The translations under genes and the position numbers were made by a program. The notes under the pieces are model-generated. The model had not been told where the DNA came from and did no database searches. It was given only the letters and a program-made list of their open reading frames with translations. From contig NZ_CP063195.1 in assembly GCF_028609885.1 (NCBI RefSeq), positions 1,798,001 through 1,862,000 on the forward strand: a stretch of 64,000 nt of DNA. The letters run 5' to 3'. Source of the stretch: Corynebacterium jeikeium. GTDB taxonomy: Bacteria; Actinomycetota; Actinomycetes; Mycobacteriales; Mycobacteriaceae. Each line of letters starts with the position of its first letter. Positions within the stretch are counted from its first letter, which is position 1. Below, piece after piece: positions 17,608 to 27,412 of this stretch.

Positions 17608-20034
17608 ATGGCAAAATTCCTGTATCGAGTAGGCCGCTCCGCCTACTTCCACAAGTGGCGCTTCCTCGCCGTCTGGCTGATCGTGTTGATCGGCGTGGGC
17701 ACCGCCTCCGCACTGTTAACCAAACCCACCTCGCAGTCCTTCACCATCCCTGGACTGGAGTCCATCGAGACCCAGGACAGGATCAAGGAGGAATTCCCCA
17801 ACGGCGAAGACGCTGATCAGCTAGAGGCAGCCACGGGCAAGCTCGTGATCCAAGCCCCTGAAGGTCAGACTCTTGCCAAGGGCGAGGCTGCACAATCGAC
17901 CGAAGACATCCTTCAGGCGCTGCAAAAGCTCGATTTCCTGAAGGACAAGGAAAAGCTCGTCTCCCCCGTGCTGGCCAGCGAAGGCATGCACCAGCAAATG
18001 GCTCCCATGAAGCAAAAGCAGGGGATGCCGAAGGAGCAGATCACCTCCGACATCGCTGCTCTGAGCCCGCTGAGCTCCGACCAGCGCACTGGCACAATCG
18101 AGGTTTCCTTCGATGCGAAAACCGCAGCAGACGTGCCCGCCGAGGACGTACAAGAGTTCGAGGATGCGGTAAAGGACAACGCCGGCAACCTCAAGGTTGG
18201 GTGGAACGGTAACGCGTTCCAGCAGCCAGAAATGAGCATGGCCTCCGAAGCCATCGGTCTGGCCGTCGCCGCCATCGTTCTGATTGTTACCTTCGGCAGC
18301 CTTGTCGCCGCCGGCCTGCCGCTGCTTTCCGCAGTAATTGGCGTGGGCACTGGCATTGGCATCGTAATGGCTGCCACCTCCGTCACCGACAGCATCAACT
18401 CCATGACCCCCACCCTGGCCTCCATGATCGGCCTGGCCGTGGGCATCGACTACGCGCTGTTTATCCTCTCCCGCTTCCGCAATGAACTGGTCGCCCATGT
18501 AAATGGTCAGGATCTGGAGCCGAAGGAGCTGCAACAGAAGCTCAAGACGATTCCTGTCAAGGAACGCGCCCACCTAGCTGGCCTAGCCGTCGGCAAGGCA
18601 GGCTCGGCCGTGGTCTTCGCAGGCCTTACGGTGCTGATTGCACTGGCAGCACTATCCATCATTAACATTCCGTTCCTCACCGCGATGGCCTTGGCCGCCG
18701 CCGGAACCGTTGCCATCGCCGTGATCGTTGCAATCACTCTGCTGCCCGCCATCATGGGGCTCATTGGCACGAAGGTCTTCGCAGGTCGCGCACCTATAGT
18801 CAAGGCGCCGGACCCGGAAAACGAAAAGCCGACCATGGGGCTGAAGTGGGTGCGCATCATTCGCAAGAAGCCCGTCCTGTGGATGGTAGGCGCAGCAGTA
18901 TTGCTGATTCTGCTGGCCATCCCCGCGATGAACCTGCGCCTAGCAATGCCCTCTGATGGCTCTATGGCCAAGGGCACCCCCAACCGCGTGGCATACGAAA
19001 TGACAGAGGAGGGATTCGGACCGGGCCGCAATGCCCCGATGATTGCCCTGGTGGAGTACCCCGACCTCAATGACAAGGAAAAGGCTGCTGCTACCCAGCA
19101 GGCCGTTGCCACCCTCCAGAACACTGAAGGCGTGGAGAACGCCCAAGTAGTGCAGACCAACGGCGATCCGCGCAACCCGTCCGACCTGGGTACTGCAGCC
19201 CAGGTGTTTATCACCCCGTCCTACGGCGCAACGGATGCCCGTGCTGCCGATGTCCTTGAGCAGATGCGCGCCGAGGAAGCTGGATACAACGAGAAAACCG
19301 GCGCAACCTACGCCATCACCGGCGTTACCCCAATGTACGAGGACATTTCTCAGCGGCTTTCGGACGTCCTAATCCCCTACATTGCAATTGTCCTGGCGCT
19401 AGCATTCGTTCTGCTGATGATCGTCTTCCGCTCCATCTGGGTGCCGCTGATCGCAGCACTAGGCTTCGGCCTGTCGGTGGCCGCCACGTTCGGCGTCACC
19501 GTCGCACTGTGGCAAGAAGGCTTCGGCGGGATTATTGACGACCCGCAGCCCATCATTTCCTTCCTGCCCATCATGCTGATCGGTATTGTCTTCGGCCTGG
19601 CCATGGACTACCAGGTCTTCCTGGTCACCCGCATGCGCGAGGGCTGGGCGCACGGCAAGACCGCCGGCAATGCCACCGCCAACGGCTTCAAGCACGGCGC
19701 ACGAGTGGTCACTGCAGCCGCGCTCATCATGATTTCGGTCTTCGCCGCCTTCATGATGGCCGATGAGCCGTTTATTAAGGTGATGGGCTTTGCTTTGGCC
19801 ACTGCCGTGTTCTTTGACGCCTTCATCGTCCGCATGGTCTTCATTCCAGCGACCATGTTCCTACTGGACGAACATGCGTGGAAGTTCCCCAAGTGGCTGG
19901 GGAAGATCATTCCCACTGTCGATATCGAGGGCGAGAGCCTGGTTGGATTGAACGCTGACGGTAGCCGCACTCCGAATACACCTACCGAATCAGGTGAAGC
20001 AGATTCGCGAGACGCACAGGCCGGAGTAAAGTAA
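17608..20034 (+). CDS. MMPL-family (RND-like) transporter
   Basis: 808 residues, with two repeats of one helix, a large extracytoplasmic loop and five or six helices. The family signatures are GLAVGIDYALFILSRFR in the first half and GLAMDYQVFLVTRMREGW in the second (proton-relay Asp-Tyr pairs). Actinobacterial members export lipids, siderophores or drugs. The start at 17608 (MAKFLYRVGRSAYF) fits homologues; an in-frame ATG 36 bases upstream would lie inside the palindrome. It forms a unit with the TetR gene 20 bases downstream, so an efflux system with its own regulator is likely; the substrate is unknown. Confidence 0.9.
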   Translation: MAKFLYRVGRSAYFHKWRFLAVWLIVLIGVGTASALLTKPTSQSFTIPGLESIETQDRIKEEFPNGEDADQLEAATGKLVIQAPEGQTLAKGEAAQSTEDILQALQKLDFLKDKEKLVSPVLASEGMHQQMAPMKQKQGMPKEQITSDIAALSPLSSDQRTGTIEVSFDAKTAADVPAEDVQEFEDAVKDNAGNLKVGWNGNAFQQPEMSMASEAIGLAVAAIVLIVTFGSLVAAGLPLLSAVIGVGTGIGIVMAATSVTDSINSMTPTLASMIGLAVGIDYALFILSRFRNELVAHVNGQDLEPKELQQKLKTIPVKERAHLAGLAVGKAGSAVVFAGLTVLIALAALSIINIPFLTAMALAAAGTVAIAVIVAITLLPAIMGLIGTKVFAGRAPIVKAPDPENEKPTMGLKWVRIIRKKPVLWMVGAAVLLILLAIPAMNLRLAMPSDGSMAKGTPNRVAYEMTEEGFGPGRNAPMIALVEYPDLNDKEKAAATQQAVATLQNTEGVENAQVVQTNGDPRNPSDLGTAAQVFITPSYGATDARAADVLEQMRAEEAGYNEKTGATYAITGVTPMYEDISQRLSDVLIPYIAIVLALAFVLLMIVFRSIWVPLIAALGFGLSVAATFGVTVALWQEGFGGIIDDPQPIISFLPIMLIGIVFGLAMDYQVFLVTRMREGWAHGKTAGNATANGFKHGARVVTAAALIMISVFAAFMMADEPFIKVMGFALATAVFFDAFIVRMVFIPATMFLLDEHAWKFPKWLGKIIPTVDIEGESLVGLNADGSRTPNTPTESGEADSRDAQAGVK

Positions 20035-20054
20035 GGCGTCACTAAGGAAAGGTT

Positions 20055-20723
20055 GTGAAAGTGAGCTACGGAGGCGGAAGAAGCGTAGAGGCAGCAACGC
20101 CGAGCCTACGGGATCGCAAGAAGGCCGAAACCCGTGAGCGCATCGCCTATGCCGCCGTTGACTTACTAGTCAACGAGGGAGCGGAGAATGCTACCATCGC
20201 GAAGATCGCAGAAAGAGCTGATATTTCCCCGCGCACTTTTCACAACTATTTCCCTCATCGAGACGCTGCTTTACTATTCGCGCTTAATCAATTCGTTGAG
20301 CAAATGGTTGGCATGGTGGATACTGCACAGCCTGGGCAACAATTGATATCGATTGGCGAGAATATCGCGGTGGACTTCTTTAATCGAACGACGGGCAGCC
20401 CGAACATCATTCAAACCCTCTCCCGCCTTGCGGACCACTTACTCTCTATCCCCGCCCAAGCTCGTACAGAGCTTTTCACAGAGAACGATGGCTTTCCCCG
20501 CAATGCCGTGGAGTTCTTCTCTCCGCTCGTACAGGCGTTTCAGCGGTACAGCGAGCGCGAAGGTCGGACGCTCAACACCGCCCACGCGCTGTTGCTCATC
20601 AATTCGATCATGGTTGTACCCACAGTTTTCGTGGAGCTCAACGAAGGTGGGGAGCGTGCGGCGGAAGAAGAAATTCGAGACGCTTTCCAACTACTAGCGG
20701 GAGGGCTTTCGCAGCTCGGCTAG
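20055..20723 (+). CDS. TetR-family transcriptional regulator
   Basis: 222 residues. N-terminal HTH at about residues 18-70, with the signature ISPRTFHNYFPHRDAAL; the remainder is the ligand-binding helical domain. GTG start 20055 after AAGGAAAGG. It follows the MMPL gene in the same operon and probably represses it through the palindrome at 17554-17603 (inference). Fits the common layout of exporter plus TetR, here with the regulator second. Confidence 0.88.
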   Translation: MKVSYGGGRSVEAATPSLRDRKKAETRERIAYAAVDLLVNEGAENATIAKIAERADISPRTFHNYFPHRDAALLFALNQFVEQMVGMVDTAQPGQQLISIGENIAVDFFNRTTGSPNIIQTLSRLADHLLSIPAQARTELFTENDGFPRNAVEFFSPLVQAFQRYSEREGRTLNTAHALLLINSIMVVPTVFVELNEGGERAAEEEIRDAFQLLAGGLSQLG

Positions 20724-20743
20724 CTGAGAGGAGAAGCAATTAA

Positions 20744-20802
20744 ATTCCCAACCTCCATTTTGGGAATATCAGACTTGCTACGCTAGTCTGCATCGTACGA
20801 TG
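20744..20802 (+). promoter_or_regulatory. Cluster of three palindromes upstream of the second TetR gene
   Basis: Three consecutive dyads: ATTCCCAA...TTGGGAAT (20744-20767), CAGACT...AGTCTG (20770-20790), and the perfect 12-bp CATCGTACGATG (20791-20802). TTGGGA (20760) and TAGTCT (20784) could be -35/-10 with 18-base spacing, so two of the dyads overlap a likely promoter. They may be autoregulatory operators; the first may also end the preceding TetR transcript. Confidence 0.5.
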
Positions 20803-20849
20803 TCCATCCAATCGGATCATCTGGGCATATTGAAAGGTTTCTCACTCAC

Positions 20850-21599
20850 ATGTCATCGAGTTCGACGATCCCCGAGCCCTCCGCTTCCCGGCGCGAACAG
20901 AAGAAGGCCGAGACGAAGCAGAATCTCATCGAAGCCGCCATTGAGCTGTTTATCGGTTACGGACCGGAAGCTGCGACGGTTCAGGCAATTACCAAGCGGG
21001 CGGGCGTATCCACGCGCACATTCCACAACTACTTCGAGCGCCGCGACGATGTCTTCGCCTACTACCTTCACGAAGTCTTCGAGCATTTCGCATGCCGCAT
21101 CCGCGAGATTGCAGCAAACCGCCCCACCGGCGGCATCGTGGACATCATGCGCGATGCAATGTGGATCTACTGCTTCCCGCCGCACGGTGATCAGGGTGAT
21201 TCGGTCAGCCAGACGGGCTCGGCCGACTCGTCTGGATCGGCTGGCTCTGCCGGCTCTGCCGATATTTCCGAGTTGGTGGACCCCACCACACCGGACATCC
21301 GCAAGTTCAAGCCTCTGCTCATCATGCTGGAGAATCCGCAGGATAAGGGCAGCGGCGAACACCTGGATGTGGACCTACCTACCCTCACAGAACCTGGAAC
21401 CAAGGCGCTGTGCGATGTAGACCCCGACCTCTCCCCTTTCAAGGCATTCCTGTTGCTGGATGTTTCCTTCAGCATCGCCATGCGCGCCGTAGAGGCAGCT
21501 GCGGACGAGCGGCTATCCGGAGGCCTCAGCCCCCAGGAGCTCTACGACCAGGCCTTTGACATGCTGGCCCGCGTGGAGCGCACCGAGAACAACCAGTAG
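20850..21599 (+). CDS. TetR-family transcriptional regulator
   Basis: 249 residues, HTH at about residues 18-75 with the signature GVSTRTFHNYFERRDDV, strongly like the neighbour at 20055, so the two probably arose by duplication. A Ser/Gly/Ala linker (SGSAGSAGSA) at about residues 127-137 splits the ligand domain, which is odd for the family and may be a low-complexity insertion. ATG start after GAAAGG. Target unknown; the nearest gene on its right is pnuC, 54 bases away. Confidence 0.88.
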   Translation: MSSSSTIPEPSASRREQKKAETKQNLIEAAIELFIGYGPEAATVQAITKRAGVSTRTFHNYFERRDDVFAYYLHEVFEHFACRIREIAANRPTGGIVDIMRDAMWIYCFPPHGDQGDSVSQTGSADSSGSAGSAGSADISELVDPTTPDIRKFKPLLIMLENPQDKGSGEHLDVDLPTLTEPGTKALCDVDPDLSPFKAFLLLDVSFSIAMRAVEAAADERLSGGLSPQELYDQAFDMLARVERTENNQ

Positions 21600-21653
21600 T
21601 ACTCCCACCAAGAACCAAACCCGGTTTCCCTCCCCGAACCCCGATGGGGGAAG

Positions 21654-22373
21654 ATGGTCGTTGTGGAATCAGAGGGAATCTTTACAACACTGCTTAACGC
21701 AACGCTGGTCATCGGCGGCTACCCGATCCTCTGGCGCGAGATCATCGGCAATCTCTTCGGCTTAGCTTCCGCCGTCGGCGGGATGAAGCGCGTCGTATGG
21801 GCTTGGCCGGTGGGAATTGTCGGAAATATACTGCTGTTCACGGTATTCCTGGGCGGTCTCTTCCACACCCCGCAAGACCTGGACCTCTACGGCCAGGCGG
21901 GCCGCCAGGTGATGTTCCTCATCGTCTCGCTGTACGGCTGGTACCAGTGGAACCGGGCCCGCACCGCCGGCATGCGCGAACCCGATAACACTGACCCCTC
22001 CCGCTCCATCGTCAGCGAACCCGCCGCCGACAGCGCCGCAGTGCAGCCAAGTTGGGCCAGTACCAAGGAACGAATCGGCATGCTCACCTTCGCGGTGATC
22101 GGCACCATCGTTTTCGCCCTCGTCTTTGACGCGCTGGGTTCGTGGGGGCCATGGGCGGATGCCTGGATCTTCACCGGCTCCATCCTGGCCACGTTTGGCA
22201 TGGCTCGCGGCTGGACAGAGTTCTGGCTGATCTGGATCGGCGTGGATATTGTCGGCGTGCCCCTCCTGCTCGCCGCCGGCTACTACCCTTCCGCTGTGCT
22301 GTACCTCGTCTACGGCGCATTCGTGCTCTGGGGCTTCTTCGTGTGGCTGCGGGTGCAACGCACCGGGGATTAA
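21654..22373 (+). CDS. pnuC: Nicotinamide riboside transporter PnuC
   Basis: 239 residues, seven to eight hydrophobic segments. The motifs WAWPVGIVGNILLF and LYGWYQWNRAR are characteristic of PnuC, which takes up nicotinamide riboside for NAD synthesis by facilitated diffusion. A hydrophilic loop of about 40 residues divides the helices. GGGGGA immediately precedes the ATG. Its stop shares TTAA with the convergent gene at 22370. Confidence 0.88.
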   Translation: MVVVESEGIFTTLLNATLVIGGYPILWREIIGNLFGLASAVGGMKRVVWAWPVGIVGNILLFTVFLGGLFHTPQDLDLYGQAGRQVMFLIVSLYGWYQWNRARTAGMREPDNTDPSRSIVSEPAADSAAVQPSWASTKERIGMLTFAVIGTIVFALVFDALGSWGPWADAWIFTGSILATFGMARGWTEFWLIWIGVDIVGVPLLLAAGYYPSAVLYLVYGAFVLWGFFVWLRVQRTGD

Positions 22374-23449
22374 GCCAGCAGCGCCCGCCATTTCTCCACA
22401 TCCACGTCTGCCGTGGTCGCCGGGTCGAACTGCGCACTGTGGTCCTTGTGCTCCAGCACGGCGCGTACCCCTTCGATGAAGTTCGGCCCCCGGCGAAGCT
22501 CCCCGCCTACCTTGAATTCCATGTCCAGAGCCTCGCGTAGCGTTGCGCTCTCCGCGCGGCGGAACAGCTCCACCGTGGCCACGAGGCTCTCCGGGTTGGC
22601 CCCCTCCAGCGAATCGGTCACTTTGGTTATAAACTGCGCCAATTCGGCGTCCGAAACAGAGCCCGCATCCCGCACGATCCGGGCTTCGATATCTACCCAA
22701 GTACCCTCAGCGAAGGTCCGCTCGATCCACTCCACATGCTGCTGCAACGTAGAGGTGGGCTCGTCCAACTCCTGCGGATCCAGCGCATTAGACCGCAGCA
22801 CCTCTGGAAGGTCACCACAGTGCAAATCCGACTCGAATGCATGCACATCCGCCACCAGGTTCGTGGCCAGCCCGGTGTACAACATGTCCGCAGGGCTTAG
22901 GCGCCAGCCCGTGGTGGCGATGAAAAGCCCCACTGCGGGCGAGCAATCCAGGTGCGTCAGCCGGTAAGACATTCCTACGTCGGGCACAAAACCGATCGCG
23001 GCCTCCGGCATAGCCCCCAGGGTGCGCGGAGTGACCACGCGGTGCGAGCCATGCATAGAAATGCCCATACCTCCGCCCATAACAATGCCCTCTAGCAGCG
23101 CAATGACGGGCTTGTTTATCTGCGACAAGCGCTCGTTGAGGTCGTACTCTTCCTCGAAGAAGGAATCCCCAAAGCGGTACATGCGCTTCATGTCGCGCAT
23201 CCGCACATAGCGCACGTCCCCACCCGCGCAGAAGGCCCTGTCGGAGGAAGACTTGATCACGATGAACCGAATCCAGTCGTCATCAGCCCATTTATCGACC
23301 GCCTCGCGGATCAGACGGATCATCTCGACACTCAAGGAGTTGAGAGCTTTGGGGCGGTTCAGCTCGATTACCCCGACGTGACCTGCAACAACGGCGGTCA
23401 CTTCCGCGTTCGGGTCGTACGTCGGGTGCTTCCTTCTCTTGTCAGCCAT
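22370..23449 (-). CDS. Enoyl-CoA hydratase/isomerase family, 3-hydroxyisobutyryl-CoA hydrolase-like
   Basis: 359 residues of crotonase fold. ELNRPKALNSLS at about residue 30, the oxyanion segment CAGGDVRYV, and EGIVMGGGMGISMHG; then MPEAAIGFVPDVGMSY with the catalytic Glu-Asp typical of 3-hydroxyisobutyryl-CoA hydrolases. That group acts in valine breakdown. The length (about 360) also fits this group rather than plain enoyl-CoA hydratases (about 260). The alternative is a general enoyl-CoA hydratase. Alone on this strand; no other valine genes nearby. Confidence 0.85.
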   Translation of the reverse strand: MADKRRKHPTYDPNAEVTAVVAGHVGVIELNRPKALNSLSVEMIRLIREAVDKWADDDWIRFIVIKSSSDRAFCAGGDVRYVRMRDMKRMYRFGDSFFEEEYDLNERLSQINKPVIALLEGIVMGGGMGISMHGSHRVVTPRTLGAMPEAAIGFVPDVGMSYRLTHLDCSPAVGLFIATTGWRLSPADMLYTGLATNLVADVHAFESDLHCGDLPEVLRSNALDPQELDEPTSTLQQHVEWIERTFAEGTWVDIEARIVRDAGSVSDAELAQFITKVTDSLEGANPESLVATVELFRRAESATLREALDMEFKVGGELRRGPNFIEGVRAVLEHKDHSAQFDPATTADVDVEKWRALLA

Positions 23450-23503
23450 GTCACCATAATTACAGGAACGACAAGGAAGTGCAGCCTAAATTGAATCTAA
23501 GTC

Positions 23504-24484
23504 CTACTTAGACTTCTTATCCTTCTTGGACTTCTTACTCTTCTTCTTTTTGTCGCTCTTTTTCTTTGTGGACGCCGCAGCTCCCTTACCGTCGCCCTTC
23601 GACCCCTTCTTGGAGTTCCCCTCGGACGCACCTTCCTTGGCCTGCTTGGCTTCCTTAGCTTGCTTCTTCAGCAGATCCTTTTCCAGCAGCTTTGCCACAT
23701 CAGGTACGTAGCGGAACTGGGTGCGCGGCGGGCGCTCGTAGCTGGAATCGGATGCCGGTCGCTCCGGAATCTTTGGCACGCTCTTTTCCACGTACTCCCA
23801 GGGGATCGTGTTCAGCAGGTGGTTGATCACGTTGATGCGGGAACGCTTTTTATCCTCGGACTCCACGGTGTACCACGGAGCGGACGGGATGTCGGTGTGC
23901 ACAAACATCTCATCCTTCGCACGGGAGTAGTCTTCCCAGCGGGTAATGGACTGCAAGTCCATCGGGGACAGCTTCCACTGGCGCAGCGGGTCGGACTGGC
24001 GGGACTGGAAGCGACGGATCTGCTCTTCGTCGGACACAGAGAACCAGTACTTGCGCAGGATAATGCCATCCTCAACCAACAGGCGCTCGAAGATAGGAGC
24101 CTGGTGCAGGAAGCGGCGGTATTCCTGGGTGGTGCAGAAGCCCATCACGCGTTCCACGCCAGCGCGGTTGTACCAGGAGCGGTCAAAGATGACGATCTCT
24201 CCGGCGGTGGGCAGCTTCTCAATGTAGCGCTGGAAGTACCACTGGCCCTTCTCGCGCGAGCTGGGAGCCGGCAGAGCCTCAATGCGGCAGACGCGCGGGC
24301 TGAGGTACTGGGTGATGCGCTTGATCGCGGAGCCCTTACCCGCAGCATCGCGCCCCTCCATCACGATGACGATGCGGGCTCCGGTTTCCACCACCCACTG
24401 CTGCAATTCGACGAGTTCAGCTTGGAGCCTTTTGAGCTCCTTTTCGTAGGCCTGTTTGTCCAGCTTGGGAAGTCTATCGCTCAT
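23504..24484 (-). CDS. ppk2: Polyphosphate kinase 2
   Basis: 326 residues from the ATG at 24484; an upstream start would add eight residues. Class I PPK2: Walker A VMEGRDAAGKGS, Walker B FDRSWYNRAGVERVMGF and the lid region between. It makes GTP/ATP from NDP and polyphosphate. After residue 270 the protein becomes a Lys/Ser/Gly-rich tail of about 55 residues, with runs such as KKKKSKKSKKDKKSK; PPK2 enzymes normally end near 290-300. Lys-rich tails can bind or be modified by polyphosphate (inference). Confidence 0.92.
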   Translation of the reverse strand: MSDRLPKLDKQAYEKELKRLQAELVELQQWVVETGARIVIVMEGRDAAGKGSAIKRITQYLSPRVCRIEALPAPSSREKGQWYFQRYIEKLPTAGEIVIFDRSWYNRAGVERVMGFCTTQEYRRFLHQAPIFERLLVEDGIILRKYWFSVSDEEQIRRFQSRQSDPLRQWKLSPMDLQSITRWEDYSRAKDEMFVHTDIPSAPWYTVESEDKKRSRINVINHLLNTIPWEYVEKSVPKIPERPASDSSYERPPRTQFRYVPDVAKLLEKDLLKKQAKEAKQAKEGASEGNSKKGSKGDGKGAAASTKKKSDKKKKSKKSKKDKKSK

Positions 24485-24594
24485 TGTTCCAAGTTTAGTT
24501 CTTCGCAAGCCGAACGCCTAATGATTTCTTAGCTTTTGAGCTTTGACGAGCCTGGGCGAGAGCAACCCCACCAGTGATGGAATAATTAGCCTTT

Positions 24595-25866
24595 ATGCAA
24601 ACAACGGAAGCCGCTTTGCCACGATTGGAAAACTTCAGGCACCTCAAGTTCAGCCTCCCCGTTAAAATTGCGCTGAGCGTACTGCTGGTGCTTTCCGTTC
24701 TGCCGAAGATCTTCAACAGTCGCGGCTTCCACTACAACCTGGATCTGGACGTCTACCGGGTGGGAGCCCAGCGAGTCCTGGACGGCCAAGAGCTCTACAG
24801 CGGCCACTTCCACATCATCGGCGACACGTACCTGCCGTTTACGTACCCGCCGATTTCAGCCGTATTGTTTACTCCCCTGGCTGTGATGCCCTACCACCTG
24901 GCCGCCGTTTTGTTGGTTTGCGCCACGGTAGCCGTCACCTGGTGGGTTCTCGCCCACACTGTGCATTCTGCAGCACGCCTGGACCGCTCCTCTGCCGGGT
25001 GGGTGTCGGTAGTCCTCACCGCAGTGCTGATCCACTTGAGCCCCATTCACACCACCCTCGCCTACGGGCAGATCAATGTTCTGCTGATGGGCATGGTCTT
25101 TGCCGATGCGCTTGTGGTTCCGCGCCGTTATCGCGGCCTGCTCACGGGTGCTGCGGTTGCTATCAAATTGACGCCCGCAGTCTTCGGCCTGTGGTTCCTT
25201 CTGCGCAAGGACTGGGGTTCCATCCTGCGCATGGGCGCAGGCACGGTCGGCACCACAGCTCTAGCGTGGCTAATTCTGCCTCGCGATTCTTTGGAGTATT
25301 GGACACACACGCTGCGCGAAACCGGACGTATCGGCAACCACGAATACGCTCTGAACCAGAGCATTAACGGTCTGCTGTACCGTTTCGGCCTGCGGACGGA
25401 TGACTCTTCCAGTTTGTTGTGGGTACTGCTGGTGTGCGTTTCGCTGGCAGTCATCGCCTTCATCATGATCAAGCTTATGCAGGTACAGGCGCCAATCGTC
25501 GCGCTGTGTGTCAATTCCCTGTTTGCACTGCTGGCCAGCCCAGTCTCCTGGAACCACCACTGGTCGTGGGCTCCGGTGCTGCTAGTAGCTCTAGCCTGCT
25601 ACGCGATTGCTAACCCCACTTCCCCATTGGCCTCTCCGCGCTGGCTATGGGTTTCCCTGGTTGTCCTGGGATTCGCCGCCTTCGCCTTCGAGCCCACCGC
25701 TTTCGTTCCCTTCCAAGAACAGCGCGAGCTCGAATGGAATGCCTGGCAGGCGCTGCTGGGCAACTCCTACCTGTGGTGGACCATCCTGGCCCTGCTGGTG
25801 ATGGCGATTCGGCTAGCGCTTTACCGCGACAAAACTCCCGCCTCTGGGGCGAGCTCTGCCGCTTAA
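24595..25866 (+). CDS. GT87-family polyprenyl-phosphate-dependent mannosyltransferase
   Basis: 423 residues with about ten membrane helices. The Asp-rich loop between the first two helices (FHYNLDLDVYR) holds the likely catalytic Asp of the GT87/DUF2029 group. In Corynebacterium and Mycobacterium such enzymes use decaprenyl-phosphomannose to add alpha-1,2-mannose to lipomannan, lipoarabinomannan or PIMs. The extracytoplasmic and C-terminal parts are shorter than in MptA/MptB. The gene is divergent from ppk2, with TAATTA about 10 bases before the ATG as a possible -10 of a leaderless mRNA. Confidence 0.87.
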   Translation: MQTTEAALPRLENFRHLKFSLPVKIALSVLLVLSVLPKIFNSRGFHYNLDLDVYRVGAQRVLDGQELYSGHFHIIGDTYLPFTYPPISAVLFTPLAVMPYHLAAVLLVCATVAVTWWVLAHTVHSAARLDRSSAGWVSVVLTAVLIHLSPIHTTLAYGQINVLLMGMVFADALVVPRRYRGLLTGAAVAIKLTPAVFGLWFLLRKDWGSILRMGAGTVGTTALAWLILPRDSLEYWTHTLRETGRIGNHEYALNQSINGLLYRFGLRTDDSSSLLWVLLVCVSLAVIAFIMIKLMQVQAPIVALCVNSLFALLASPVSWNHHWSWAPVLLVALACYAIANPTSPLASPRWLWVSLVVLGFAAFAFEPTAFVPFQEQRELEWNAWQALLGNSYLWWTILALLVMAIRLALYRDKTPASGASSAA

Positions 25867-25881
25867 GGGGCTTTAACCCCT
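25866..25881. terminator. Hairpin between convergent GT87 and sdaA genes
   Basis: AGGGG and CCCCT enclose CTTTAA. It lies in the 20-base gap between two convergent stop codons, so it could serve both strands, but the T-run is poor on each. Confidence 0.32.
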
Positions 25882-25886
25882 CACTC

Positions 25887-27368
25887 CTAGCACTCCGGCA
25901 CGTTGACGGAGACGTTCGTCGCCAACCCGCCGCCGGCCGTTTCCTTGTATTTTTCGGACATGTCCCTGCCGGTCTGCCGCATGGTCTCGATGACCTCATC
26001 AAGGGTGACGTGATGGTCCCCGTCGCCGCGCATCGCCATCTTGGCGGCGTTGATGGCTTTACCGGCGCTGATAGCGTTTCTTTCGATACACGGGATCTGC
26101 ACCAAGCCGCCGATAGGGTCACAGGTGAGCCCCAGCGAGTGCTCCATCGCAATCTCCGCCGCGTTCGCAACCTGTCGCGGCGATCCGCCCAGCACCTCCG
26201 CCAGCCCGGCGGCGGCCATGGAGGCCGCGGAGCCGACCTCGCCCTGGCAGCCAACTTCTGCACCGGAGATGCTGGCTCGCTCCTTGTATAGCGAACCAAC
26301 CGCGCCCGCGGCCAGCAGGAAGCGCCGGTTCACCTCGAACGGATCCTGCTTACCCGCGGGCGTGAACTCGCGGGCATAGAAAAGCACGGCGGGGATGATG
26401 CCCGCAGCACCATTCGTCGGCGCGGTGACTACCCGTCCGCCGGCTGCGTTTTCTTCGTTCACCGCTAAGGCAATCAGGTTTACCCAGTCCTCGGAGAACT
26501 CCGCCGTACGGTGCGGATCTTCCTCCATCAACTGGTCGTACCAACGCTTCGCGCGTCGACGAACCATCAGGGCCCCTGGCAGCACCCCGCCGAAGGTGAC
26601 GCCCCGCTTGGCGCAATCCTGCATGGCCTGAGCAATTGCATCCAGGTTTGCGTCGATCTGCTCGTCTGTGCGCAGCGACTGCTCGCAGCGCCGCTGCACC
26701 TCACCCAAACTGATGCCCGCGTGTTCCGCCAGGGAAATCAGTTTGTCGCCAGACTCGAACAGCCATTGCCCGCTGAGCTCGTCCAGGGTGGGAACTTCCT
26801 CTTCTGTGCGGATGAAGCCACCACCGATGGAGTAATAGGTCTGCTTCAGCGGCTCAGGTAGGCCGCTGACCACGAATGTCATGGCATTCGTGTGTATCGA
26901 TCGTCGCACGGTCGGCCGCAGCACAATGTCCTCGAACCCGCAGGTGACCGGCATGCTCTTATCGCCCGCAAGATAAATGGTGCGGGTCTGACGGATCTCG
27001 TCCAGACGAGATTGCATGTAGTCCGGATCTACCTGCGCCGGGTCGGCACCGTCCAGGCCCAGCAGGCAGGCCCCCAGCGTGCCGTGGCCGGCACCCGTAG
27101 CCGCCAACGAGCCATAGAGGACGACGCTGATGCTCAGCGAGTGTTCCCCCTCATCGGGCAAGCTCACCACGTCCGCTAGCTTGTCGGAACCCAGCGGAAG
27201 CAACCCCTCCTCAGTTGCTGAGTCGGCGGCGCGGGGAGACGCGGCGTCATCCCCCAAGAAAGCCTTGACCCGGCGCGCGAAGGACAGTCCCGCGCGCATC
27301 GGCCCGACGGTGTGCGAAGAAGACGGACCCACACCGATCTGGAAGAGGTCGAAAACGCTGACAGTCAT
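25887..27368 (-). CDS. sdaA: L-serine ammonia-lyase (single-chain, iron-sulfur)
   Basis: Deaminates serine to pyruvate and ammonia. 493 residues, with the beta domain ([16 protein letters not shown]) first and the alpha domain second. The three cluster cysteines are visible in [25 protein letters not shown] and IPCIERN, in the pattern of the [4Fe-4S] enzymes; the fourth ligand is probably the C-terminal Cys (NVPEC, last residue). A Cys as final residue is seen in type II serine dehydratases. Stands alone. Confidence 0.95.
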   Translation of the reverse strand: MTVSVFDLFQIGVGPSSSHTVGPMRAGLSFARRVKAFLGDDAASPRAADSATEEGLLPLGSDKLADVVSLPDEGEHSLSISVVLYGSLAATGAGHGTLGACLLGLDGADPAQVDPDYMQSRLDEIRQTRTIYLAGDKSMPVTCGFEDIVLRPTVRRSIHTNAMTFVVSGLPEPLKQTYYSIGGGFIRTEEEVPTLDELSGQWLFESGDKLISLAEHAGISLGEVQRRCEQSLRTDEQIDANLDAIAQAMQDCAKRGVTFGGVLPGALMVRRRAKRWYDQLMEEDPHRTAEFSEDWVNLIALAVNEENAAGGRVVTAPTNGAAGIIPAVLFYAREFTPAGKQDPFEVNRRFLLAAGAVGSLYKERASISGAEVGCQGEVGSAASMAAAGLAEVLGGSPRQVANAAEIAMEHSLGLTCDPIGGLVQIPCIERNAISAGKAINAAKMAMRGDGDHHVTLDEVIETMRQTGRDMSEKYKETAGGGLATNVSVNVPEC

Positions 27369-27412
27369 AGTGGTGTTAAGGGGGTGGGGTTAAGGGGGAG
27401 CGAGACTAAGGG

